Shown here: in pieces, positions 24,147 to 36,074 of the stretch | How positions within the stretch are numbered: position 1 is the stretch's first letter | Layout of the letters: the number at the start of each line of letters is the position of its first letter | DNA from: Klebsormidium nitens | Lineage: Eukaryota; Streptophyta; Klebsormidiophyceae; Klebsormidiales; Klebsormidiaceae | Length of the DNA: 64,000 nt | Assembly: GCA_000708835.1 (NCBI GenBank) | Contig: DF236997.1 | Coordinates: 10,736 to 74,735 of the forward strand | Direction of reading: 5' to 3' | Program-made: the position numbers and the translations under genes | The notes under the pieces: generated by a model | Databases searched by the model: none | What the model was told of the DNA's origin: nothing | Seen by the model: the letters and a program-made list of their open reading frames with translations, nothing else

Positions 24147-25662
24147 TCCCGATGGAGCTTGCTCGCAACACCAATGTCCGAAGCATGGAAGAGATCAACG
24201 ATTGAAGGCTCCAGGTAACCAATAAATCAGGTGTCTGGGAGGACAAACGCAGTTTATCAAACGCTCCCCCAGCAATTCGAACCCTTAGGACAATGAACAA
24301 GGGCGAATTCACGTCCAAGACCAAGACTACGAGTGCAAGATGCGACAAAGTATCATAGTGATGTTCATGTGGTGTCTTTCATGCATCCGGTTGAACATCC
24401 AGAACGGCCTTGGATGGGCCTCATTGAGTTTGTAATCAAGCTTTTCCACGGGAATGGAGATGCAGTAATCTGACCCGGGGATAGCGGGCCACTGCAATGT
24501 TCAATACAGAGCATAGAGCTGACTCATCAGGGTGTAAAGCCGTTCGCGCAGTTAAGCGCTGCCGCCACTGACCATTCTGTGAAAAGCTAGCTTGAATGAT
24601 CAGCTCACGAGCGTGCCTTTCCTAGCTAGCTCACCGTGATTGAATCGGCCTCGCAACCCATAACTCCCTTGATTACCGTATATCAGCTAGCATGCATGCT
24701 GCGCCTAGTTTAGCGATAGGACGGCTCTAGGTAGGCCACCATCAGCATGACCGGTTACTACAGCAGTTTGCGTCAAACTTGTCCATATCGCAACCTGATT
24801 CGCCGGTATATACGCGAAGTTGAAAGTTGATTCGATTGTCGTGCACGAAGTTGTGAGAAGACGTGTATATACCGCGGATGGAATTCTGAATCCCTATAAG
24901 CCTACTTGTAGCATAGGCTTCGTAGGGGCGCAACCACTTGAAGGCTGACATGCAGGATGACCTATGCAGCCATGCATGGCTGCCGCGGGAAAGTGATCAC
25001 CTTATATGCCGGTGCTTGATGCAATTGTATTTGAAAGTGTCCACGCCCGAATTGAGCCCTCATGCTTGAACTCGCCGTTTACACAGATTACCTAGCTTTA
25101 ATTGCGCACCGGCCAAAGCAGAAGTGGGGGTGGCTGCTCAATTTCGCACATGGCAATCGAACTTTCAAGATCGCGGGATGGCGATTTGCAATCGGCCTTC
25201 GAGGAACACTAGGTTCAACGCAACCCGCTGTTATACGGCATCCATGCACGCTCAAGGCGACGAACCATACAACGAATCGATCATGACACGACGTCATGGA
25301 TGCCTCAGTATTTTCTGCTGAGCACTGACGCCCTAATGGGGCCCTGACGCGAATATGCTGTTACTTTCATGTGATCAATCACACCCGTGACGTTCAGACG
25401 CCGCAGCATGGCAGGTGACTTTCAGTTACGCAGTGCAGGACGCAAAAGCATGCATCGATCGATCGAAAACATCTTTGTAAGACGATTCGAAAGAGTACAC
25501 GCGGACCTTATCGCGGCTGTGGCCGTAAGACATTTTAACCCCTTCTTTGCTTGGACGCTTCTCTCTTGAATGCTTCCCATGGCTGATCTCGGGCAGTGAG
25601 CTCATGCTAGAGCTCGGACTCTGGACTACTCTGGCTGGCGATGGAGGTACGAGCGTGCGCGG
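24147..25662. other. Intergenic, convergent gene ends
   Basis: AT-richer spacer between CSN6 (+) and TCD1 (-). No gene, tRNA or transposon is recognised. Short palindromes occur, the best at 24966-24983, and there is a CGATCGATCG block near 25457. Confidence 0.5.
24966..24983. repeat. Perfect 18-bp palindrome
   Basis: GCAGCCATGCATGGCTGC equals its own reverse complement. It lies mid-spacer, about 0.8 kb from the nearest coding exon. It could be a dimeric protein-binding site or chance; nothing ties it to a gene. Confidence 0.6.
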
Positions 25663-28600
25663 TCACGTGCTCCGTGGCGGGTACGCCAGGTCCCGGCGTG
25701 CCCGTTGCAGCACGGCCGTGACCATGGCGTAGAACTGCGGCTCGCTGCTGGCAATGTCGGCCAGCGTGCGGGCCTCGTGCGCCTCGGCCTGCGCCACCAT
25801 CACGAAACAGGCTGCCGGGTAAGACGACAGAAAGCAGCGCTAGCCGGCGATGACATTCTCCAGGCATTCGAGGGACGTATACGAAACACTGACAGGGCGT
25901 ACGGCCAGAATGGAGTTGTACCTTAACATGAGCCCCAAGATTGCATGCTGCCTCTTCAGGGATCACAGGCGAATCCTGCATCAAAGTCGTCTCGGTCAAA
26001 GCTCGACCGAACTGACGAAAGGCGTGCCTCGTCTTTGCGTGCATTCTGGCAAGCCTATGATGGCGGCGGCTCTCACCTCCTCGAAGGTCAGCATGATCAG
26101 GTTGTCGATCGTCGGGGGCTTCGACGCGTCCCACCTGCGACGCACAGGGAGGGGGGCTGAGCCGATCGATGATTCTTTAGCTCGCAACACGATATTTGCT
26201 ATCACCACCTGCCTGCTGCCACACACCGCGCTCGTGCCCCTGAGACGTCGGAGAGGCGCTGCCGGCGGGCGCACCTGGTGAGGCACATGTGGGCCATTGC
26301 CCGGTACATGCCCCGCCCCACGTCCCGTGCGGCCTGGTCGCGCGCGCTGCGGCCGCGCCACATCTCGCGCGCAATGTACACCACCTCGTCCTCGTCCACG
26401 TCCACTGCGGCACCACTGCCGAACCGCAACTGCACCACGCGCAACGCACGTTAAGCATGGCCGCAGGCACGGGGCAGCGTGCGACCATCAACGAGCCGAT
26501 CAGCTGTTGCTAAGATTTACCGGAGGCACTTTGTCAAACGCGGATCCGGAGTGAGGAATCTCTTGATGGAAGGTATCATCGGCCTCCAAGTTGTGGCGCG
26601 CGAGGACACGGGCATCCGCATCTGCTGCCGCACGGCGGGCCCAGCACGCACCGATTGGCCGCACGGTGCACTTACCTCCTCCCGCTCGATCAGGCGGCGA
26701 TGCAGCAAGCCGTAATGTTCGCGACCGAGGCGCAGTACGGGCTCGGGGGCGACGGGCAGGCGCGCGAGGGTGGTTACGACGTGGGCGGCCATGACGAGGC
26801 CGAAGAGGGCGGGCAGCGCACCCATCACCGGGATGGTACGTACGCGGAAGCCAGGCACCACCTGCACAGCAACCAAACCAGGGGTAGACGCCGGGCAAGG
26901 GGGCCTGAAGACTACTGTAGCTGGAAGCCGAGCGGCTTGTCCCGGCCCAGTCATAAAGCCAAGCCGGCTCGCCCAAGTTGGGGTGCAAAGGATGCGGCAG
27001 TGACCACATGACGCCGCACAGCTGTCACGATCGAAGGCTGAAGCACGACAGAGCCGTTGCCGCACCTGGTAGTCGGCCGGGTTCGCCTCCACCCCACCGG
27101 GCGCTTCGAAGGGCAGCAGGCCGGCCTTGGGCTTCTCGGTGGAGAAGACGACCGGGATGCCGTCCTGGATGCCGTGCAGGCGCCGCAGCCGCAGCCGCAC
27201 CGCGCGGCTCAGGGGGTCCTCCGTGCTCTCGCTCAGGTCCGCCAGCCGCACGCGGGTCGGGTCGGCGCGGCCGCCCGCACCTGTAGTGACCACGGGACAG
27301 GCTCAAAAAGGGGACAGGGTGAGGGCGAAGAAAGGGTGGTCACGAAGTTGAGAAACAATGAGGTGAGGTGGTGTCGCTAACATGGAGGAGCGCCAGTCGA
27401 GGGGAGCACTCACCGGTGGCACTGACGACCTGCAGACCACGCCGCTTGCAGGCCGCCAGGAGCGCGACCTGGAAACAACCAGCAGGCTCGGGTAAACCAT
27501 ACGGAAGGACCAAATTCTTGGGGGCCAAGACGCGTTCAAAAAACAACTTGTCAAACGTACCCATCCACACACGGTACCTGAACTGTCCGCTGACGAGGTC
27601 AAAGCCTTTGGAAATCTTGTCTCGTATCACTGTTACGAGGGCCCACCTTGGTGTCAATGTTGTCGATGCAGTCAAGCACAAAGTCCGGGCTCCCAGCGAG
27701 GACCTCCTCTTCCGTGGTGATGTCGTACATGAGCGCACGGGCGTCCACGTGGGCTTCCGGGAAGATGCGTGCAAAGTGGCGCTGCAGGCACAACGCTTTA
27801 GGCGTGCCCACATCCTCCCGCACAGCCACCGCGTGGCGGTTCAACGACGACAGCGACACCTGGGGGGCAAGTGACGGGCACAGATTTTCCGGCTGGTGAG
27901 GAGAACGGATACTGCACTTCGACGGTGGCCCTCGGTACAAACCCGGACAAACTGCGATGTTGCACATCGCTGAGTAGTGCCTCACCTGGTCGAAGTCTAC
28001 AATGCGCAGGCGGCCCACCCCTGAGCGCAGCAGCATGCTGGCCGCATGGCTGCCGACGCCCCCCAGGCCAACAACCACCTGCAAAGAAGGGTCAAATGGT
28101 GCTGATGCTCTGGACGTAAACCAGTTCCTGCCAACAAGAGCCATACACCATGCCGTTGGACCCAACTTCATAGTGTGAACGAGCTTGCCCTGGCAAAGTG
28201 CATCTGGGTAGCCTTGAGGCCTGCAGCAAGCCTAGAACACACTGCTCCAATCTGGTCATGAGAGCTTCCAAGACCATTAGGCTGTGAGTAGCGATGTGAG
28301 TTGAGTATGAAAACACAAGCACAGCCAAGCACTGTCATGCCCACCACCTGCCTCTCACCACAAAGGCGCCATGGACTCGCGCCTGCCCCTCATCCCCAAA
28401 GAACTGGACGTTCCTGGAAATAGCAAAGGAAGCAGTTCAGTGAGGCAAGCTTTGCAGACTCCACTCCAGTTGCCCCAAGCTGAGCTTCCAAGCTACACGT
28501 ATGCCCGACAACACAGAAGTGGCCTGCAAGTGTGGCTGTTCTGCCCACCTTGTGAACTGTTCTCGGATGATTTCATCTGCTTCGTCTAGCTGCACCGGGG

Positions 28601-29180
28601 GTGACGCCAAATCTATGGTACCATGAGAACCTGCGATTGATGGGCGCTGATCAGTGGAAGCCTTCACATATTCCTTCTGAATTAAGGGTGGTGTGGCCAG
28701 CAAGAGTGCCAGAATTGATATCACAGGCCTTGGACAACACACAGAGACCAAATACCTCCTGAAGTAGTTGTGGGTCACCTTGATCGTGCCTGGATTGCTC
28801 CTTGGAGATCTCAGAGCCTAATGTGGACGGTATGACTCGATGGGCGCTGATTAGGTGGTGGCCTTCCTCAAGTTCCCTGCCCCAACGCATCTGAGTAACT
28901 TGGAGCTTTCGATAGAGTGGTGGTGTGGCCAGCAACAGCGCCGGTACCAATCTCGCAGGCTTCGACAATGCATAAAAACTACTCCCTGCAAATATGGTGG
29001 CTCACCTTGAACCTGCCTTGCTTGCTCCTTGATGCCTTCAGAGCTGAATGTGGGTGGTGTACCTTGCCAGTTTCGTATCCGCTGTTTTGATAAACTATAT
29101 CTAGCCAATGCTAGCGCCAGGCAGGTACCCAGGCAAGTCCCAGCCACAAATGCGCCAATCATATGAGTTCTGGAATCCAT
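25663..29180 (-). CDS. TCD1: tRNA threonylcarbamoyladenosine dehydratase, TcdA/TCD1 family
   Basis: E1-like, ThiF-fold enzyme that uses ATP to cyclise t6A37 to ct6A37 in tRNAs reading ANN codons. 470 residues; exons (minus) 29180-29006, 28630-28549, 28413-28359, 28078-27986, 27859-27647, 27468-27414, 27280-27066, 26861-26676, 26429-26275, 26134-26077, 25788-25663. An N-terminal membrane segment (about residues 8-27, AFVAGTCLGTCLALALA) resembles the membrane-anchored yeast and plant forms. The nucleotide site is VVVGLGGVGSHAA (residues 105-117), then IVDFDQ, LSSLNRHAVA and DFVLDCIDNID. Further blocks shared with plant TCD1 are IPVVFSTEKPKA, PGFRVRTIPVMG and GRSARDQAARDVGRGM. Intron 1 (29005-28631) holds a tandem duplication of the exon 1 end. 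A tRNA-Ile gene lies 540 bases upstream on the same strand. Confidence 0.96.
28639..29060 (-). repeat. Tandem duplication across the TCD1 exon 1/intron 1 border
   Basis: On the minus strand two adjacent units, about 29060-28839 and 28830-28639, share the same order of blocks: CCACATTNNGCTCTGANNNC with AAGGAGCAANC, CAAGGTGA (the donor), a GGCCACACCACC block, and ATCAGCGCCCATC at the end. The first copy holds the end of exon 1 with its donor; the second lies wholly inside intron 1. The second still has an open frame in the right phase over the exon-like part (28835-28779, 57 bases) with a donor-like GTGACC. The units differ by many substitutions and indels, so the duplication is not recent. Confidence 0.75.
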
Positions 29181-29694
29181 GCTGGCGCCCAGACTTGCAC
29201 CATTGGCAGCAAACCACCACGAGCACACAACCTGGGACTCAGTTATTGTCTAGCAATGCCAACAATGACAGCTGTCCAGCTGCAGCATTGGTGGCCTGGG
29301 TAGCAAATGTGAAGATGGGGCAAGAAAATTGCCAGTTAGCAAATCAAAGCAGGGGGCAGGAGAGAGGTTGTGGATCATTGGGTGAACGACAAGCAGCTGG
29401 CAGAGATGATTTAGGAAACCACAAGGGCTTTGCAGCTTGTGGGCACTTGACAGGTGTCAAAGAGGCTGGTGAGCAAATGGCTTCTCTGCCAAGAAGCTGG
29501 CTGGATAAAGAACAGCTGCGATGTACTGTAAAACTCCCTAGTGCAGGAGGAGTAAAAGGCCGAGTGCTGAGCACAAAGGATTGGAAGAGCGAAGTACAAC
29601 GCAAATGAAGCTTGAGGTGCACAAATTCAATTGTCAATTGTACTCAGTACTGGCAAGTGCAAACTTCGAGCAAAAGAGAGAAAAACCGCTAATG

Positions 29695-29698
29695 AAAA
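29695..29698 (-). terminator. RNA polymerase III terminator of tRNA-Ile
   Basis: A T4 run on the minus strand starts 21 bases past the tRNA 3' end, followed by a T5 at 29685-29681. Runs of four or more T end pol III transcription. Confidence 0.65.
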
Positions 29699-29719
29699 GA
29701 TGGAAGTGGAGTACGGAAC

Positions 29720-29793
29720 TGCTCACTACAGGGGTCGAACCTGTGACCTTGGCGTTATTAGCACCACGCTCTAACCAACTGAGCTAAGCGAGC
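29720..29793 (-). tRNA. trnI-AAU: tRNA-Ile, anticodon AAU
   Basis: Full cloverleaf on the minus strand, 73 bases plus discriminator A. The acceptor stem GCTCGCT/AGTGAGC has one G-U pair; D arm GCTC/GAGC; anticodon stem TGGTG/CGCCA with loop CTAATAA (anticodon AAT, A at position 37); T arm ACAGG/CCTGT with loop TTCGACC. The A box and B box (GGTTCGACC) are intact and there is no intron. The anticodon would be edited to IAU and read Ile codons. No CCA is encoded, as in eukaryotes. Confidence 0.97.
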
Positions 29794-29868
29794 TGGGTGG
29801 ATGTGAGGGGGCGCCGGCCCTAATATCATATGGTAATGTAAGACCCTCTCTGCGATTCTGCAAACAAT

Positions 29869-30019
29869 CGGGGGGGCTGCCGCCCCCCCGAACCCCCCCG
29901 CTACGAGTTACCATGGCATGCACATTGCAGGGCACGAGCCCACACTCACGCACCGGCCATGCATCTGTTTACCTGTTGACCAAAATCGGGGGGGCGGTAG
30001 CTCCCCCGAACCCCCCTAC
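29869..30019. repeat. Two related G/C hairpins between tRNA-Ile and APC5
   Basis: 29869-29890 is C-G7-C, a TGCC loop and the exact complement (9-bp stem), followed by GAACCCCCCCG. The block returns at 29987-30019: C-G7-C..., a stem of about 8 bp with one G-T pair, again followed by GAACCCCCC. Both are preceded by AATC. Flanking them, a 19-base block TGGCATGCACATTGCAGGG (29914-29932) has a near-exact inverted copy at 30053-30070. Together this looks like a small repeated or MITE-like element, or structured promoter DNA of APC5. Confidence 0.6.
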
Positions 30020-30474
30020 TCCCGAAGAAGACTGAAGCTGCCATGCGATCAACCCGCAATGTGCATGGCACAAGCAGAAGCGTATTCAGAGGCCCTGAGG
30101 GCCGAGGCTGATGAAAGACTTCCTTGTGGAGCCTCCTGTGGGAGCACATGAGATCCTAGCTCCCGGTCCAGGGGCCAGCTGTATTGGAGAATTGTAACTG
30201 TCAACTGCATGAATCAGCTACTGCAGGCAGCAGTCCAAGCCCCATTGCTGGTTGTGCGGCGGGCACACGTAGAAGCTTGTCATAATTGGCGCTTAACCAA
30301 GTCAGACCAGTCGGTGTGCATTGTCTGAGCTTGGCAGCCCTTCCTTAGGACCCAATTGCATTGGACGTCACTCGTGAGCTGGCAGTGTGCGGCACACATA
30401 CTGAACCATCCTGCTGCTGACATCGTTGGGGCACCGCGCCACTCCCCCTGCCCGGCCAGCTGCTGCGCGCCACC

Positions 30475-33400
30475 ATGGCGCAGCAGGTGACGCCGTACCA
30501 GGTGGCGCTGTGCATCCTGACAGACGCATACGTGAAGCCTGACCCGGAGCAGAACCTGCCGCTGGGGCAGGACCTGTGCCTCTTTTTGGTGCGCGAGGCC
30601 CTGTCCAGCGCCAGCTTCCAGGAGCCGCCGCTGCCGCTCCTGCTGCAGCGCCTGCACGCCGCAGTGCCCGCAGAGGACGCGCTGCCGCTGCAGGACTACC
30701 TCGTGTCGCGCCTCGCACTGGCCACCTGCCCAGACGACCTCTTCCAGTTCTTCGTCAAGATCAGGGGTGAGTGAAAGGCTGCCTGCTACTGTCAACAGAA
30801 AGCTGCCTCCTCCCTGAGCACCGTGGTCATGTGAAGGCCCTCGATAGTCTCCTTTCAGCTGCCTGGCTTAATTGCTTAAATGCTGGTGGTGGCGACCCTC
30901 AGCTCCCCCCTTTTGCCCCCAGAGCTGCTGAGCACGAGCGGCCCCCCCGGGGAGGTCCTGGATGAGGAGGCCATCCTGCTGCAGCCGGGCAGCGCGCTTG
31001 GCATCTTCGTGCGCCGCGTGCTGCTGGCCTTCAACTCCCTCTCCTTTGAGGTGAGGCTTAGACAGTGGTCCAGGGTTGGCAGTGATGGTTGTACAATATC
31101 TGGTGGAATTGGGTCCAGCTGTTGTGGAAGGCTGGCACCCCTTCATTTGGGCGTCTGGAGATGGAGCAATCAGAAGTGGAAGGCTCTGGGTTGACAGCCC
31201 ACATGACCTTCCTGAAGCCCCCCGTCAACTTGTCGTCCCTGGTGATCACCCTCGCTGACACATTCGTTTTGAATTTTGAGTTGCTTCAAATATAGAGCCA
31301 ACTGTTTTGATGGGCAATTCCCCTCCAGCGAATGTGCTTTCAGCAATCTGCTCACCAGAGTGGCCCTCGTTTGAGCAGCTCTTGCTTTGACCACCCTAGT
31401 AGTCCATCAGGAAATCGTTTAGCCCTTGGCAAAGACTGACGCCTTTTGTCAACCATGAACAATCGGGGAAGAGGTTTGGGTTTTAACAATCGCAGGGGAC
31501 GTGTATGCTTCTGTAGTATGGGGCAGAAGTAGGAGGTACGGACAGACAGTTGAAGTGGGGTAGTCCATCACCTGCTGTCCTCCATTCCCTGCACAGGCGA
31601 CGTGCCGGCTGCTGACCAACATCAGCGCCTACTGCCGCTACTCGGGCAGCCCCACCGCGGATTCCCTTGCACCAGCCAATGCGCAGCCGGAGCCTGCTAT
31701 GGCCTCAGCGCCGGAGAGCGATGACGAATACCCGGAGGACGAGGACGAGTTCGAGGAGGCCCAGAGGAGCGGTCGCCCCCCCTTGCGGGATGCCGGTTTC
31801 CGGCGGGCCTTCGGCAAGCGGGTGCGCTCGCTGCGCACAGCGGGCACAGCGGTGCGGCCCAGCAAGCAGGTGGAGGCGTTTCTGCAGGAGCAAGCGGACG
31901 CCATCGAGAGGTGCGCGAGCGATGCACGTGCATAGATCAGGGTTGCAGGCAGCTCGTCCTCAGCCGTCGGTGGTTCAGGGCTCGTTTATTGCTTGATTCA
32001 TCGCAGTACTGTGTGTATGATTGAAGGTGTCGACCTGGAGGGTGCTGACGTCAGCAGCGGGGCGCTCGTTGTGCAGGGAGGTGGGGTGCGGCAGTGTGGC
32101 GGCGATGGACGCGCAGCTGAGCGAGCTGGAGCGGCTGGCGCCGGGCTTCCCCAAGGTGCAGTACGTGCGCTACCTGGCGCACATGCATGCGGGGGACGTC
32201 CCCGCTGCCACCGATGCCCTGCACCGCTACTTCGACTATGGCACCGGCCAGGACGGCAGCGCGCTCACTGCGGAAGGCGGGGCTAAGGGGCAGACGGGGC
32301 GCTTCCAGAACGCGCTGCTGAATCTGGGGAGCATGCACGTCCACTTTGGCCACGCCGCTGAGGCGACGCAGGTGAGGGAGGGGGCAAGGGGGGAAACGAG
32401 CTTGTTCAGATGGAGAGTTCAACCATGAAGTGCCCCTTTGGTGGAACTACTTCTGCGCCTTCAATCCGGTGCCATGTGGGGAAACCCCTGAGCTAATCGA
32501 GCAACGATGTTGCAAACGAGACTCTGTTCCTCTATTTTAGAATCACCTCGCCTGGTCTGGTCGGCTTGCCCAAGTGGACTCATAAACCTCGATTAGATAT
32601 CTCAGATGTCTCGAGCCACTCAGGTCGATTCTACTCGTATTACTCAAAGGACCCTTTCTTGCCATGATGGACGAAACATCGACATCAGGAGCTTTCTCAT
32701 TCGGTTCAGCAGTATCTTCGCAGCATGTAAATTCGTTCGTCCTGCCCCCTGCAGGCGCTCAACGCCGCAGTGCGCGTGGCCCAGCAGAGCAGCGACGACG
32801 TGTGCTTGGCGCACGCGCTGGCGTCCCTGTGCCACCTGCTGGCGGAGGCGCCGTCTCCAGGGACCGCCCCCGGTGCCCCAGCCGCTGGAGGCGACCAGCG
32901 CGGCCCGGCCGAGGCACACCGCCAGCAGCTGCTCTTGCTGCTGCGGACCTGCTTCCGTCGCGCGCATGAGCTGCGGCTGCCGCACCTCGTGGCCTTCAGG
33001 TGCGGCCCCTCAATGGTTGGAACGCCTCGAGAATTCTCTGCGCTTGAAAATCTTTCCTGTTTCCACCTGCATCACACCCCCCTCAATCACTTCGATTTCT
33101 GGGCTTCCTTGTGCCCAAACAGCTGTGTTCCGTCTGGCCGATACCTCAGCGGACTAAGGAAGCCAGTTCTCGCTGTCCTCTGCAGTCGTCTCGCCCTCGC
33201 CCGCTTCGACATGCAGCACGTGCGCCTCCTGCCCACCGGCCTGCCCTCCCTCCCCGCTGCCGGACCGCTCGGGACGGACCCCGTCGAGGTGAGCCACCAC
33301 GCTCTGACAACTCCCCAAGGCTCTACGAATTCCACAGGGGTCCAGACGTGTGTTCTTTCGGCGACACTCCGGATTTCCTCTTTTATCCGGCGTCTCAGTC

Positions 33401-36074
33401 TGATCTGCGTCTCATCCTCCGACGTCGTTGTGTTGTCCTTCCCCTTGCCGACGCATGCCTGGCGCTCCCCCTGGCAGGTGTGCCGCCTGCTCCGCAGCAG
33501 CAGCCTGCTCCTGCTGGACGCCATTGGCAGCAGCCCCGCGCTGCCGTCGGCTGCCCCTTCGGGCGTGCGCGGCTCCCTCAGCCTGGCCGCCAGCGCGTCC
33601 GGCCTGGGCGACTCCCTGAGCCGCGCCCCGAGCCAGCTGGCCGCCAGCTTCAGCGTGGGGGCGGACGGCCTCGGCAGCGGGCCGGGCAAGAAGCCCAGCA
33701 TGGCCGCAGCAGCCGTGGCGCGCATGGCCGGGACGGCGCACCTGCTCAAGGCCACCGCCTGGGACCTGTACGCCAGGTGAGGGAAGGGGGGGGCACGTGC
33801 CTCAGATGCGGGCGGCCGGACGAGCACCTGTCGGCGCCACGTTGGCCGGGCGTGTGCACGGTAGTCAGAAGCAATTCCCAAAACGGCCTTGGCGGGTGAC
33901 CACAACCCTTGCATGTCAATCAACAACGTGTGGCCCGCCCTAGGTCTACTTATAGGAAAGACTTTCAGAACACCTTTTGTGTCTGTATTTGGCAGCGCCC
34001 CCCTGGCCCACGCCTCGACGCTGGTTCACGCAGCGTGCTACGACGACGTGGCCAGTGCGGACGACCTCTGCCTGGCCGCTTGCCAGCTGGCCTCCCAAGC
34101 GGCTGCTGCGCGCGGGCCCACGGGGGGCCTGCGCGTGCTGGCGGCAGCGACGGCGCGGCCCAAGCTGGCGGCCGCAGCCGGGCAGGCGGTCAACCGGCGG
34201 CTGCGCATTGCGGCGCTGCGGCTGCAGCACGACCAGGCACTGCATCGAGGGGACCTGCGCGCAGCAGAGGAGGCGGTCGCCGAGCTGGCAGGTCAGCGGT
34301 GCAAGAATCTCACGGGCCTGCCGCAGGGAAAGGTTGAGGCCGATGTTCGAAGATGATCCTCTGGGGCACTGCATACTTCGCGACCTGGCTTTGCGCACAG
34401 GCGTCTCCACTTGCGTCCCGAACACCCTTTTTCAGCCTCCCCGCTCATGTCAGCGCACCGTGTACCCTGCTGACGTCCCGTGCTTTATGGCAGCGCTCGC
34501 GTGCGGGCCCGGGGCGGAGGCGGAGCTGTGCGTGGACGCGGGGCTTCGGCACGCGGCGGTGCTAGTGGCGGGGCAGCGGTTCGAGGAGGCGGCGGCAGCA
34601 GGGGCGGCGGTGCACAGCCTGGCCGTGGCGGCGGGCCTGCAGCTGGACGCAGTGCGCGCGCTACTGCTGCTCGCCAAGGTCAGCACGCGCAACCCGTGTG
34701 CTCGACAAGCGCCCGCGGACGGATATCCGCGTCAGCTGCTCAATCGTTCCGAGGATGGGCTTCGGGTTCCCAACATCAGTTCCGCCGTTGGCATCTTGCG
34801 GATCCCAAGTCCGACGTGCTTCATCATGTCCGTGTTGGAAGTTGGTCACCCGCTTTGGTCAGTCTCCTAGTCGCAGTTGCAACAGAGTGGAAGCACGACC
34901 TTCTTCTCGATTGAGGGTGGTCCCCTCGTGCCTCTCCCCCTCGCTCCCTGGCTCCGCCCCGGCTGTCCCCCTGTACTCATGCTGCCCCCTGTCTGCTTGC
35001 CCAGGTGCACCTGGCTGCGGGTGCACCTGCCGCGGGCCTGCCGTATGCCCTGAGCGGCCTCACTCTGGCCCGGGCCTTCCACCTCGACCTGCATGCGGCG
35101 CGCGCCACCCTCACGCTCGCGGAGCTGGCCCTTCTGAGGGGGCCCGCGCACGCACATTCTGCCATCCGCCAGGTACACACCCACGCAGGCCTGGCTCTCA
35201 ACCCGCATAGCGTCTCCCCTTGTGCCGGCGACTATCTGCTCCGGCTGACTTCGGGCGGGCAGTCTTGGTTGGTGGGGCCTTTCTCCGGCGTGCCGTTTAC
35301 TGACGCGCGCGGTTGCACGTTGGTTGCAGATCCAGCGCGTGCTGCCCGTGGTGCTGGCCCACGGCAGCCTGGAGCTGCGCGCAGACACCCACTTCGCGCT
35401 GGCGCGCGCCTGGCTGGCCGCCCTGAAGCCACAACAAGGTGCGGCACCCCACGCATGCTGAACACGACCGGTTCGAGTCGACTGCCGTGACATGCCGCCT
35501 TCTTTTCTTCTGGCTTTTGCGTCCTCTCGTTGCTGGTTGTGACGACAGCAACGAGCGCGGATGTACCTTGGTGGCTGAACTCAAGTCGACTGACTGCTAT
35601 GAATAGGAAATGCTGCCTTGTGGATGACACTGGGAGACACTCGTCGAGCCTGAGGTGCCCCGTCTTTGGTGTTTGTCCCTGTGCAGGGAAGCAGTCGCCC
35701 GCTGTGGTGTTGGAGCCCCTCCAAGCAGCCTTCGAAGCCTACCGAGATCTCGAGGTGAGCCGGGGTTGCCGCAGATTGGAGCAAAAGGGTTTCTTCAGAA
35801 GCGAAGCCAAAGAAATTTGCCTTCGTAAACAGCGACTCGAGCTCTGACGAGGTTGCGCGAGTTGTGGACGTACTGTTTGTTGCCGTTGTGACAATGCAGG
35901 GGAATCATGAAAGGCCGACGCATGCCCTGCCTCTCGGTGCAGGCGAAGCCCGTGTGTCGCAAGGTGCTCCTCCTCACCGCCCTGTACTTGAACACGCTAG
36001 GCTGGACCAAGCAACGGGACCAGGTGGCCCAGCTATGCCGGACGTTCATGGAAAACCACCACCAAAATTTGTAA
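30475..36074 (+). CDS. APC5: Anaphase-promoting complex subunit 5 (APC5)
   Basis: TPR-repeat scaffold subunit of the APC/C ubiquitin ligase, which drives mitotic exit. 877 residues; exons 30475-30766, 30923-31050, 31597-31910, 32077-32371, 32755-32999, 33186-33288, 33478-33776, 33996-34291, 34494-34678, 35005-35172, 35330-35438, 35687-35754, 35943-36074. Blocks shared with plant APC5, in order: TPYQVALCIL; CPDDLFQFFVKIRG; LGIFVRRVLLAFNSLSFE; VEAFLQEQADAIE; LERLAPGFPKVQYVRYL; AALDNLLRYFDY-like DALHRYFDYG; GSMHVHFGHAAEAT; AVRVAQQSSDDVCLAHALAS; LKATAWDLYA; LPYALSGLTLARAFHLDLHA. Low-complexity acidic (around residues 180-195) and Gly/Ser/Ala-rich (around 510-560) inserts lengthen some loops. The start ATG (context CACCATGG) begins the conserved N-terminus. 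Confidence 0.95.

Noticed and set aside
29108-29608. Plus-strand open frame (166 codons) over the TCD1 start
   Set aside because: Overlaps TCD1 exon 1 in antisense, has no motif and no splice partner.
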